Below, in pieces: positions 26,657-34,843 of a DNA stretch of 64,000 nt. This stretch comes from Mesorhizobium sp. PAMC28654 (GTDB lineage Bacteria; Pseudomonadota; Alphaproteobacteria; Rhizobiales; Rhizobiaceae). Below the pieces are notes generated by a model. It was not told the DNA's origin, did not search any database, and saw nothing but the letters and a program-made list of their open reading frames with translations. The translations under genes and the position numbers were made by a program. The stretch covers positions 3,038,001 to 3,102,000 of the forward strand of contig NZ_CP085135.1 in NCBI RefSeq assembly GCF_020616515.1, given 5' to 3'. Positions within the stretch are counted from its first letter, which is position 1. Each line of letters opens with the position of its first letter.

Positions 26657-28329
26657 TCCGAACCCCTCAAATGGTGGATATGTCCCACCAGACCGGCGGT
26701 CGAAGCATCCCGTTTCGCGGCACTCTCCTTGCCTTCCACGACAGGCAGCAAGCCGGTCGCCAGTTCCTTGCCGAGCTCGACGCCCCACTGGTCGAAGGAG
26801 TTGATATTAAACAGCGTGCCCTCGACGAAAACGCGGTGCTCATAGAGCGCGATCAGCCGTCCGAGCATGTGCGGATCGAGTTTCCTGTACAGGATCGTCA
26901 CCGATGGCCGGTTGCCGGAGAAGACGCGGTGCGGCGCGATCTTGTCGACATCGGCTGACTTCATGCCCTTGGCCAGCATCTGGCCACGGGCTTCCTCCAG
27001 CGTGCGGCCTTTCATGAAGGCTTCCGACTGTGCCAGGCAATTGGCGAGTAAAAGGTCGTGTTGATGCTTGAGGTCCGGCTCATGCCCGATGGCCGCCGCG
27101 ATGAACTCGACCGGAATGACGTCGGTGCCCTGGTGCAGGAGCTGGAAGAACGCATGCTGGCCGTTGGTGCCGGGTTCGCCCCAGACCAGCGGGCCGGTCG
27201 GCGTCGCAACAGTGCCGCCATCCAGCGTGACGCTCTTGCCGTTCGATTCCATGTCGAGCTGCTGCAGGTAGGCCGGCAGCCGCGACAGGCGTTGGTCGTA
27301 CGGGATGACGGCGCGCGCGGGATATTTGCAGATCACGCGATGCCACCAGCCGACCAGCCCCAGCAGCACCGGCAGGTTCTTGGCCATGGGCGCCGTGCGG
27401 AAATGCTCGTCCATCTCATGCGCGCCATTGAGGAAGGCGCGAAAGTTCTTCGGGCCAACGGCGATCATCACGGGCAGGCCGATGGCGCCCCAGACTGAAT
27501 AGCGACCGCCGACCCAGTCCCAGAAGCCGAAGACACGGTCCGATGCGATGCCGAACTTCGCCACGAGATCGAGCGCGGTGGAGACGGCGGCGAAATGCTT
27601 GCCGACCGCGTCCTTGCCGAGCGCCTTCTGCACCCATTTGCGCGCCGTCTCGGCATTGGTCATCGTCTCGACCGTGGTGAAGGTCTTCGAGGCGATGATG
27701 AACAATGTCGTTTCGGCGGAAAGACCCTTCAGCGTGTCATGGATGTGGGCGCCGTCGATGTTGGATACATAATGCGCGCGTGGCCCATCGTGATAGGGCG
27801 CCAGCGCCAAGGTCGCCATGGCTGGCCCAAGGTCGGAGCCGCCGATGCCGATGTTGACGATGTCGGTGATCTTCTTGCCGGTCGCGCCCGCTGCCTTACC
27901 GGAGCGCACCGCGTCGGCAAAGGCGCTCATCGCGTCGAGAACAGCCAGGACTTCCGCCTTCACGTCCTGACCGTCGAGCGTGATGCCCTTGCCGTTCAGG
28001 TTGCGAAGCGCGGTGTGCAGAACGGCGCGGTCTTCGGTGATGTTGATCTTCTTGCCGGCGAACATCGCGGCGCGCCGGCCTTCGAGATCAGCGGCGGCCG
28101 CGAGCTTCTCCAGCAGGCTCATCGTCCGCGCATCGACAGCGCATTTGGACCAGTCGAGCAGCAGATCGCCATCAGAGGCGGAGAATTTCTCGAAACGTTG
28201 GGGATCGGCGGCGAAGGTCTCGCGCATGCTGCCGGAAGCAGCCGCGCGATGATCTCGCAAGGCGCTGAGCTGTTTTTGGAAGGACGGTTGATCCACTGGC
28301 GGGGACTCCTGGGTTTTGGACACCACCAT
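26653..28329 (-). CDS. pgi: Glucose-6-phosphate isomerase
   Basis: 558 aa, cytoplasmic interconversion of glucose-6-phosphate and fructose-6-phosphate. The signatures are present: [32 protein letters not shown] region, [17 protein letters not shown] and the C-terminal catalytic Lys region [10 protein letters not shown]. Length is normal for the bacterial enzyme. The ATG at 28329 gives [13 protein letters not shown]; a GTG two codons later is an alternative. Followed by the coupled HAD phosphatase. Confidence 0.95.
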   Translation of the reverse strand: MVVSKTQESPPVDQPSFQKQLSALRDHRAAASGSMRETFAADPQRFEKFSASDGDLLLDWSKCAVDARTMSLLEKLAAAADLEGRRAAMFAGKKINITEDRAVLHTALRNLNGKGITLDGQDVKAEVLAVLDAMSAFADAVRSGKAAGATGKKITDIVNIGIGGSDLGPAMATLALAPYHDGPRAHYVSNIDGAHIHDTLKGLSAETTLFIIASKTFTTVETMTNAETARKWVQKALGKDAVGKHFAAVSTALDLVAKFGIASDRVFGFWDWVGGRYSVWGAIGLPVMIAVGPKNFRAFLNGAHEMDEHFRTAPMAKNLPVLLGLVGWWHRVICKYPARAVIPYDQRLSRLPAYLQQLDMESNGKSVTLDGGTVATPTGPLVWGEPGTNGQHAFFQLLHQGTDVIPVEFIAAAIGHEPDLKHQHDLLLANCLAQSEAFMKGRTLEEARGQMLAKGMKSADVDKIAPHRVFSGNRPSVTILYRKLDPHMLGRLIALYEHRVFVEGTLFNINSFDQWGVELGKELATGLLPVVEGKESAAKRDASTAGLVGHIHHLRGSE

Positions 28330-28496
28330 AGCAGGCGGGATGTTTCCGGCGCGTGTCGTCGCGCAAACTATTGAGCCGAATTGTTCATTTCAATCCGCAG
28401 CAATGACGCACGGCCTCACGTAACCGTTACATACCGCCAAGCGTGATTTGCGCCACGAAGGATCACTGGCATAAATCCCAGCGATCAGAAAAATTG

Positions 28497-28521
28497 ATTG
28501 GCGCAACACCTTGTACCAACG
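28497..28521 (+). promoter_or_regulatory. Putative MocR-regulator box upstream of its own gene
   Basis: ATTGG (28497-28501) and the inverted CCAAC lie 14 nt apart, and the right half is part of TGTACCAACG (28512-28521). The same ten bases occur at 30153-30162 upstream of the MttB-family gene, again with an inverted TTGG on the left. MocR/GabR proteins are known to bind short ACCA-type half-sites. The link is inference. Confidence 0.45.
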
Positions 28522-28577
28522 ATACATTCGACTGGGCCAGCCAAGTGAAAAAAGCTGGCCATCGAGGAACATCTCCC

Positions 28578-30071
28578 ATGCCACAGAGAAACGACACGGC
28601 CATATGGTCCGGCCTATTCCGGATTTCGGCGGAATCCGGCCAAACCCTGCAGGCGCAGATCCGCCAGGCGATCGTGGCCGCAATTCTTGACCGGCAGATC
28701 GCGGCCTCGATGCCGCTGCCATCCTGCCGTATCCTGGCCGAGAAACTGGGCGTGGCGCGCGGCACCGTGGTGCTGGCCTTCCAGCAGCTTGTCGACCAGG
28801 GTTTCCTGGTGGCGCGCGAACGGCGCGGCCATTTCGTCAACCCCGACGTGCTGGCAACGCCGGCAAAGCCGCACCAGAAGGCGCCCGACCAGGCCAACGA
28901 GATCGACTGGAAGGCGCGCCGCCAGATCGCGGCCAGCGACATGCCGCCGCCAGCCAAGCACGAGAACTGGATCAAGTCGTCCTACCCCTTCGTCTACGGC
29001 CAGTTCGATCCGACGCTGTTCCCGACCGCCGAATGGCGCGAGTGCAACCGCATGGCGCTTGCCGTGCTCGAAATCCGCAACTGGGCGTCCGACATGGTCG
29101 ATCGCGACGATCCGCTGCTGATCGAACAGATCCAGGCGCGGCTCTTGCCGCGGCGCGGCATCTTCGCCAATCCCGACGAGATCATCGTGACGCTGGGCGC
29201 GCAGAACGCCCTGTACATGCTGGCGACATTGCTGATGACCAAGGGCTCCAAGGTGGCGATGGAAGACCCCGGCTATCCCGATGCACGCTCGATCTTCCGG
29301 CTGGCGGGCGCCGATATTCAACCGGTCCCCGTCGACCAGTCCGGCATCGTGACATCATCCATTGCCAATGATTCCGGCTTTGTCTTCGTCACGCCCAGCC
29401 ACCATTGCCCGACCATGGTGCCACTGTCGGCGGAGCGGCGGCAGGACCTGCTGGCACGCGCCAATCGCTATAACCAGATCATCATCGAGGACGGCTATGA
29501 CAGCCAGCTTCTGGACGAGGCGCCACAGCAGGCGCTGAAGAGCCTCGATCGTTCGGGCCGCGTCGTCTATGTCGGCTCGATGTCGAAGACCTTGGCTCCG
29601 GGGCTGCGGCTCGGCTACATCGTCGCTTCGGCCGGACTCATCTCCGAACTCAGGGCGCTGCGCCGTTTCATGCTGCGCCATCCGCCGGCCAACAACCAGC
29701 GCGCGGTCGCGCTGTTCCTGTCGCTCGGCCACCACGAGGCGCTTGTGCGGCGGCTGTCGTCAGCCTTCGACGAGCGGCGCAAGCGCCTGGTCCATGCGAT
29801 TTCGGCCTTCCTGCCCGAGTGGCGTTCGACCGACTCGGCCGGGGGCACCTCACTCTGGCTCGAGGGACCGCGCGGCACCGATGCCCGCGGCCTGGCCGAG
29901 GCCGCCGCCTCGCGCAGCGTCATCATCGAGCCTGGAGATCGGTTCTTCGATCGTACCGAAAAGCCCTCGCGTTTCATGCGGCTGGGCATCTCGTCGATCG
30001 CGTTGCAGCATATCGAGCCGGGAATTCGTGAGCTGGCTACGGCCGCCGGGCGCCGGCCGGCCGCTGCCTGA
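28578..30071 (+). CDS. MocR-type transcriptional regulator (GntR wHTH plus aminotransferase domain)
   Basis: 497 aa. Residues about 10-85 are a GntR winged helix (LQAQIRQAIVAAILDRQI...LAEKLGVARGTVVLAFQQLVDQGFL). After a linker, residues about 120-490 are a fold-type I aminotransferase domain with the PLP lysine in VGSMSKTLAPGLRLGY. This architecture is PdxR/GabR/TauR-like: an effector amine or amino acid reacts with bound PLP to change DNA binding. The open frame extends upstream, but ATG 28578 matches the domain start. A shared motif links it to the MttB-family gene 184 nt downstream. Confidence 0.9.
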   Translation: MPQRNDTAIWSGLFRISAESGQTLQAQIRQAIVAAILDRQIAASMPLPSCRILAEKLGVARGTVVLAFQQLVDQGFLVARERRGHFVNPDVLATPAKPHQKAPDQANEIDWKARRQIAASDMPPPAKHENWIKSSYPFVYGQFDPTLFPTAEWRECNRMALAVLEIRNWASDMVDRDDPLLIEQIQARLLPRRGIFANPDEIIVTLGAQNALYMLATLLMTKGSKVAMEDPGYPDARSIFRLAGADIQPVPVDQSGIVTSSIANDSGFVFVTPSHHCPTMVPLSAERRQDLLARANRYNQIIIEDGYDSQLLDEAPQQALKSLDRSGRVVYVGSMSKTLAPGLRLGYIVASAGLISELRALRRFMLRHPPANNQRAVALFLSLGHHEALVRRLSSAFDERRKRLVHAISAFLPEWRSTDSAGGTSLWLEGPRGTDARGLAEAAASRSVIIEPGDRFFDRTEKPSRFMRLGISSIALQHIEPGIRELATAAGRRPAAA

Positions 30072-30078
30072 TCCATCG

Positions 30079-30105
30079 ACCGGAGCGCTTGTGATCGGCT
30101 CCGGT
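30079..30105 (+). terminator. Intrinsic terminator after the MocR gene
   Basis: ACCGGAGC (30079-30086) pairs with GCTCCGGT (30098-30105), with an 11-nt loop, followed by TCCTTTA. It lies 8 nt after the stop codon. A short T-rich run makes it a plausible Rho-independent terminator, so the MttB-family gene is probably transcribed separately. Confidence 0.7.
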
Positions 30106-30137
30106 TCCTTTAGCTCCCTGGCATATGCAACCGGACT

Positions 30138-30162
30138 CGTTGGCTCATAGGCTGTACCAACG
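30138..30162 (+). promoter_or_regulatory. Putative MocR-regulator box upstream of the MttB-family gene
   Basis: CGTTGG (30138-30143) and CCAACG (30157-30162) are inverted with a 13-nt spacer, and TGTACCAACG repeats the motif at 28512-28521. It lies 93 nt upstream of the ATG, a position suited to activation or repression. Confidence 0.5.
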
Positions 30163-30254
30163 CTGGCGGCATAGTCGCGACACAAAGGGGAGAAGCAGGC
30201 CGATGGTGGACCAACCACCACTCCCGGCGTCACAGCTAAAGGCGGAGTGCATCC

Positions 30255-31835
30255 ATGTCAGCAGCTCTAGGGACCCAGGATTCACCCGCGGATCAACGTT
30301 CGCGACGCCCCGGTGGGCGGGAAGCACGTGGTGTCGCGCAGGTAACCGATAATATCCAGCCGGTCCGCGCCGGCCTGGAAGGCGGCAGCTACGGACCGCT
30401 CGGCGAAAACGATCGCGAGCGCATCCACGAAGCCGTGCTGACGCTGCTTGAGACGGTCGGCTTCGCCAACGCCATTCCCTCCTGCATCGAAGCGCTGAAG
30501 AAGGCCGGGGCGATCTACGCGGACGACGGTCGGATCCGCTTCCCCCGAGCACTGGTGCTCGACACGATCAAACGAGCCGGCAGGAATTTCACCCTGCACG
30601 GCCAGGACCCGAAGCACGACATGCTCATCCAGGGCAAGCGCGTGCATTACGGCACGGCGGGTGCGGCCGTGCATCTGGTGGATGTCGAGAAGCGTGAATA
30701 CCGCGAGGCGCGGCTGCAGGACATCTATGACGCCGCCCGCATCGTCGAGGGGCTCGACAACATCCATTTCTTCCAACGGCCGATGGTGGCGCGCGACATC
30801 GCCGATCCACTCGATATGGATTTCAACACGCTCTATGCCTGCGTGACGGGCACCTCGAAGCACATCGGCACATCGTTCACCGTGCGCGAGAACGTGAAGC
30901 CAGCGCTTGAGCTGCTCTATGCCATTGCCGGCGGCGAGGAGAATTTTCGCGCCCGCCCCTTCGTCTCGAACTCGAACGCCTTCGTCGTGCCACCGATGAA
31001 ATTCGCCGAGGACGCCTGCGGCGTGCTCGAAGCCTGCGTCGAAGGCGGCATCCCGATCCTCTTGCTCTCGGTCGGACAGGCCGGCGCGACGGCGCCGGCG
31101 GCGATTGCGGGAGCCGTGGTGCAGGCGGTGGCCGAAGTCCTGGCCGGCCTCATCTATGTCAACGCTATCAAGCCGGGGCACCCGGCGATCTTCGGCACCT
31201 GGCCATTTGTCTCCGACCTCAGGACCGGCGCCATGTCGGGAGGTTCGGGCGAACAGGCGATGATGACCGCGGCCTGCGCGCAAATGGCGCAATTCTACGA
31301 CCTGCCGGGCGGTTCACCCGCCGGCATGACGGATTCGAAATTGCCGGACATCCAGTCCGGCTACGAAAAAGGCATTACCAATGTGATGGCGGGCCTGTCC
31401 GGCCTCAACCTGGTCTACGAATCGGCGGGCATGCACGCCTCGCTGCTGGGCTTCTGCCTGGAAAGCCTGATCATCGACAACGACATGCTCGGCCACTGCC
31501 TGCGTTGCGTGCGCGGCATCGAGGTGACGGACGAGGCGCTGTCGGTCGACACCATTTCCGATGTCTGCCTGAAGGGCCCAGGCCACTATCTCGGCAATGA
31601 GCAGACCCTGCGGCTGATGCAGACCGAGTATTTCTATCCGGCCGTCGGCGACCGCTTTTCACCGAAGGAATGGAACGAGAAAGGCCGACCCGACATCGTG
31701 CAACGGGCGATCAACGAGAAGAAACGCATCCTTGCCGAACGCTTCCCGCGCCACATACCCAAACTGCTCGACGACAAACTGCGCGCCCGCTTCGGCGATC
31801 TTATCCAGTTGCCGCGCGGCAGCATGGGCGGCTGA
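30255..31835 (+). CDS. MttB-family (trimethylamine methyltransferase-like) non-pyrrolysine methyltransferase
   Basis: 526 aa. The MttB fold is recognisable from ERIHEAVLTLLETVGFANAIPSCIEALKKAGA, the GTSKHIGTSF and LLSVGQAGATAPA segments, and NVMAGLSGLNLVYESAGMHASLLGFCLESLIID. There is no in-frame TAG, so it is a non-Pyl member; such proteins (the glycine betaine methyltransferase MtgB type) move a methyl group from a quaternary amine to a corrinoid protein. No corrinoid protein is adjacent. The first 40 residues look like a disordered extension; an internal start is possible. The shared motif with the MocR gene suggests co-regulation. Confidence 0.85.
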   Translation: MSAALGTQDSPADQRSRRPGGREARGVAQVTDNIQPVRAGLEGGSYGPLGENDRERIHEAVLTLLETVGFANAIPSCIEALKKAGAIYADDGRIRFPRALVLDTIKRAGRNFTLHGQDPKHDMLIQGKRVHYGTAGAAVHLVDVEKREYREARLQDIYDAARIVEGLDNIHFFQRPMVARDIADPLDMDFNTLYACVTGTSKHIGTSFTVRENVKPALELLYAIAGGEENFRARPFVSNSNAFVVPPMKFAEDACGVLEACVEGGIPILLLSVGQAGATAPAAIAGAVVQAVAEVLAGLIYVNAIKPGHPAIFGTWPFVSDLRTGAMSGGSGEQAMMTAACAQMAQFYDLPGGSPAGMTDSKLPDIQSGYEKGITNVMAGLSGLNLVYESAGMHASLLGFCLESLIIDNDMLGHCLRCVRGIEVTDEALSVDTISDVCLKGPGHYLGNEQTLRLMQTEYFYPAVGDRFSPKEWNEKGRPDIVQRAINEKKRILAERFPRHIPKLLDDKLRARFGDLIQLPRGSMGG

Positions 31836-31845
31836 GGACGCCTAT

Positions 31846-31871
31846 CCCAGCGGTCAGTCCCAGCGGTCAGT
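31846..31871. repeat. 13-bp perfect tandem duplication
   Basis: CCCAGCGGTCAGT occurs twice head to tail (31846-31858 and 31859-31871). The second copy includes the stop codon (minus strand) of the hypothetical gene at 31867. Probably a recent replication-slippage duplication. Confidence 0.75.
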
Positions 31872-32265
31872 CCGTGCCCAGCCCATATAGCTCGACGACT
31901 TCGGCACTGATCAGCTTGGCGTGCAGCGTCATCAGCACGATCCGCGCGTCGAAACTGTCGCCGGTTTCGAGCGCCGCCTCGATCCGGCGCTCCGCGTCCA
32001 ACCTGTTTTGAAGGCCGTTGGACCGCTCGAAAGCCTCCGGCCCGGCAATGCAATAACTGAACAGCTGAGCCACTGTCTTGTAGGCATGCGAGGGCGGCTC
32101 GTCCGGCCAGTGGTCCTTCATCAGATTGACGATGGTGAGTTTCACGCCCTCCGGCACGAGGGCCGGATGAAGGTCAGCGCCACGCAAGGCATCGTCGAGC
32201 TGCCTGAGGTCGCCCGAACGGCCGAACATTCCAAGGAAACCGAGGGAAGAGCGCCGTCTCGCCAT
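31867..32265 (-). CDS. Conserved hypothetical protein
   Basis: 132 aa, not recognised. It starts MARRRSSLGFLGMFGRSGDLRQLDDALRG and contains a mixed helical middle (VKLTIVNLMKDHW, AYKTVAQLFSYCIAG) and a C-terminal helix ending VELYGLGTD. No signal peptide or membrane segment. ATG 32265 was chosen over the longer frame because the upstream part is Arg/Cys-rich and antisense-like. It lies 138 nt downstream of chrA on the same strand and may be co-transcribed. Looks like a small soluble housekeeping-type protein; function unknown. Confidence 0.65.
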   Translation of the reverse strand: MARRRSSLGFLGMFGRSGDLRQLDDALRGADLHPALVPEGVKLTIVNLMKDHWPDEPPSHAYKTVAQLFSYCIAGPEAFERSNGLQNRLDAERRIEAALETGDSFDARIVLMTLHAKLISAEVVELYGLGTD

Positions 32266-32403
32266 AGTGGTCCTGCCTGTTTTCCACTCAGTTATGTGGT
32301 TCGCACGCGGAATACAAAGGCAGGAACGTGCACGATCCCGGTCTGCGCCTATTTCTCGAGCGAGAGCCGGCACAAGGGACACAAGAAGAATGCCCCAACG
32401 CGC

Positions 32404-33795
32404 CTATCCGCTCGCCGCCAATAGCAGGACACCAGCCAGGGCCGACCCCGCAAGTGTTGGCAGCATGCCGATCTTCAGCTTCAGCACCGCGACCATCGCG
32501 GCGCAGGAAAGCAGTGCTGCTCGCCAGTCGATCGACGAAAGCACGGGCACGTCCATCCCCAGCCCCATGCCGCGGACTTCGCGGAAGACAACGTGCAAGG
32601 CGAACCATAGAGCAAGGTTCACGATGACGCCCACGACGGCGGCAGTGATCGCACCCAGGGCGGCCGACAATGCCTTGTTGCCGCGCAGGGCTTCTATGTA
32701 GGGCGCGCCCAGGAATATCCAGAAGAAGCACGGTGTGAATGTTGCCCACAAGGTGAGCAGCGCCCCAAGCGATCCGGCAAGCACGGGACTGAGTGATCCG
32801 GAGTGGCGGAACGCGGCAATGAAGCCGACAAACTGCAAGACCAGAATGAGTGGCCCCGGCGTGGTTTCGGCAAGCCCGAGGCCATCGACCATTTCACCGG
32901 GGGCAAGCCAGCCAAAAGACTCGACAGCAGCCTGCGCCACATAGGCCAGGACGGCGTAGGCGCCGCCGAAGGTGACCACCGCCATGAGACTGAAGAACCC
33001 GCCGATCTGCGTCCAGACACTTGCGGTGCCCGTGAGCAACCAGACCAGCAAGACAGGCCCCAGCCAGATCGGCAGCCAGATGGCAATCGTTCGCGGCGCA
33101 TGCCATTTCGTCGGCCTGGTGTGGGTCAGTTCGCCGCGCTCGAACATGACGTCAACCGCGCCCTTGAGATCGAAGGCGTTGTCCTTGCCGTGAGCCTGGC
33201 CGGAGAAGAGCGCGGGTGCAAACCGGTTTCCGGCCCAACCTGCCAGCCCGGCGAAGAGGATGATCAGTGGGAACGGCACCTTCAAAGCGTAGATGGCAAT
33301 GAAAGCGCAAAGCGCGATCGACACCATGATACGGTTCTTCAGCGCCCGCCGACCAATCCGGATCACCGCCTCGACCACGACGGCAAGCACGGCCGCCTTC
33401 ACGCCGAAAAACAGCGACTCGACGAGAGGGGCATCGCCGTACAACGCGTAAAGCATGCTCAAGGTGAGCATGACGAGTGCACCCGGCGCGACGAAAAGGA
33501 TGCCGGCAACCAGCCCTCCCACCGTCTTGTGAAGTAGCCAGCCGATGTAAATGGCGAGTTGCTGGGCCTCGGGACCGGGCAGCAGCATGCAGTAATTCAA
33601 GGCATGCAGGAAACGCTGTTCGCCGATCCAACGCCGCTCCTCGACCAGTTCCTTGTGCATGAGCGCTATTTGCCCGGCCGGCCCGCCAAAACTGAGCAAT
33701 CCGATTTTCGCCCAGACCCTCAGCGCTTCGTTGAAGGTTGGCGCGTCCGGCACGTCGACAATCGCGCCCTCGTTTTTCGGGCCCAAGGCGTTCAT
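32404..33795 (-). CDS. chrA: Chromate transporter ChrA (long-chain CHR family)
   Basis: 463 aa inner-membrane protein with two homologous CHR halves, each starting with a conserved FGGP/FGGA motif (KIGLLSFGGPAGQIALMHKELVEERRWI and MAVVTFGGAYAVLAYVAQAAVESFGWL) followed by a PGP motif (LLPGPEAQQL, TTPGPLIL). This is the bidomain form that exports chromate by proton antiport. The ATG at 33795 overlaps the stop of the rhodanese-ChrB gene (ATGA), so the two are one operon. Expected phenotype: chromate resistance. Confidence 0.92.
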   Translation of the reverse strand: MNALGPKNEGAIVDVPDAPTFNEALRVWAKIGLLSFGGPAGQIALMHKELVEERRWIGEQRFLHALNYCMLLPGPEAQQLAIYIGWLLHKTVGGLVAGILFVAPGALVMLTLSMLYALYGDAPLVESLFFGVKAAVLAVVVEAVIRIGRRALKNRIMVSIALCAFIAIYALKVPFPLIILFAGLAGWAGNRFAPALFSGQAHGKDNAFDLKGAVDVMFERGELTHTRPTKWHAPRTIAIWLPIWLGPVLLVWLLTGTASVWTQIGGFFSLMAVVTFGGAYAVLAYVAQAAVESFGWLAPGEMVDGLGLAETTPGPLILVLQFVGFIAAFRHSGSLSPVLAGSLGALLTLWATFTPCFFWIFLGAPYIEALRGNKALSAALGAITAAVVGVIVNLALWFALHVVFREVRGMGLGMDVPVLSSIDWRAALLSCAAMVAVLKLKIGMLPTLAGSALAGVLLLAASG

Positions 33796-34610
33796 GTCAC
33801 TTTGCCTCCGGATGGCCAGTTGTGCGTCTCGTCCGTGGCATCCCGGCACCAGCGGAAGAACGCATCGTAGAGCAGCATGCCAGCGTCCAGCTGTTCCAGG
33901 TCGTCGCGGAACATGCGTGACAGGCCAAGCGAGGCAGCGAGAAATCCGGCTGCTTGGGGAGCCAGGCCCAGGCTTGCGGTGTCGGCCGCCCGGATAATGG
34001 TGGCAAGACGATCGAGCGCCTGGGATTGGAGCCCGAACTCCTCGATCATCGTATCGAAGGTGCAGCGCTCGCCACGGTGACTCCAGAACACATCGTCGAT
34101 ATCGAAAGGCACAGCCTGAAAGCGATCGGCAATGGCCAATACTTCAGCGGGCTCGACGAACAGAAACACCGCGCCGGGGTCAACGAAACGCCGGATCAGC
34201 CATGGGCAAGCAATACGATCGACTTTCGGGCGAGCCCGCGTCACCCAAACGGTGCGGCCCTTTTCATCGCGAGGCGGCATCTTGCCGGTGCGAACCAGAA
34301 GTCCCTTGCCGTCGCGCCAGGCTTCGAACCCGCCTTCAAGGGATTCGGCGGAGATCCCCTCGTGCCGCAGCCATGCGGCCACGCCCTGCGAGAGCTTTTG
34401 ACCTTTCTGGCAGACGACCACCACTGGCTTGCCGGCGAACTCAGCCGACCAGGTCGAAATGGCCTTGAAGTCACGCTGGATTGAGGCCGGAAGCAGGCGC
34501 GGATCGGCGTTGTAGTCATCATCGATGCGAACATCGATGATGACAGGAGCCCCCGGCAGACCGACCAGACGGGTCAGTTGCGGCACGGTGATAGCGGTTG
34601 TTGACGGCAT
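33792..34610 (-). CDS. Rhodanese - ChrB C-terminal domain fusion, chromate-resistance protein
   Basis: 272 aa. Residues 10-110 form a rhodanese domain with the active-site loop Cys67-QKGQKLS. Residues about 125-270 match the C-terminal domain of ChrB (VTRARPKVDRIACPWLIRRFVDP, FDIDDVFWSHRGERCTFDTMIEEFGL), but the N-terminal ChrB regulatory segment is absent. The ATG at 34610 has AGGAGG 8 nt upstream; an in-frame GTG at 34619 is less likely. First gene of the chr operon. In ChrB proteins this region takes part in chromate sensing or reduction; the rhodanese part suggests thiol/persulfide chemistry (inference). Confidence 0.85.
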   Translation of the reverse strand: MPSTTAITVPQLTRLVGLPGAPVIIDVRIDDDYNADPRLLPASIQRDFKAISTWSAEFAGKPVVVVCQKGQKLSQGVAAWLRHEGISAESLEGGFEAWRDGKGLLVRTGKMPPRDEKGRTVWVTRARPKVDRIACPWLIRRFVDPGAVFLFVEPAEVLAIADRFQAVPFDIDDVFWSHRGERCTFDTMIEEFGLQSQALDRLATIIRAADTASLGLAPQAAGFLAASLGLSRMFRDDLEQLDAGMLLYDAFFRWCRDATDETHNWPSGGKVT

Positions 34611-34801
34611 GGCGTCCACCTCCTGAAAGAGAAGCCTGGACGCGAACGTTGGGCTGACGCCTCACGGGGTCGTCGCGATACACCCCTTGCCATGATGGTG
34701 GAATTCTCGCGGTCGCTTGTCAAGCATCGTGCTGCGCTCGACCCTTTGATGGCGGCACGATGCATTCCGAATGCCGACATCGATCACGCGGGGCATCCGA
34801 T

Positions 34802-34827
34802 GGCGGCTTGATTCGCACCAAGCCGCC
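34802..34827 (-). terminator. Terminator hairpin downstream of the dehydratase
   Basis: GGCGGCTTG (34802-34810) pairs perfectly with CAAGCCGCC (34819-34827), with an 8-nt loop, 17 nt beyond the dehydratase stop on the minus strand. No long T-run follows. Separates the dehydratase from the chr operon. Confidence 0.65.
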
Positions 34828-34843
34828 GATTTCCATTCCGCGC

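Noticed and set aside
30255..31835. Pyrrolysine-containing MttB
   Set aside because: No in-frame TAG is present; the frame reads through continuously, so this is a non-Pyl family member.
34695..34723. TTGACA on the minus strand as promoter of the chr operon
   Set aside because: The -35 is perfect, but at 16-19 nt spacing the best -10 candidate (CACCAT) is very poor, so I do not annotate it as a promoter.
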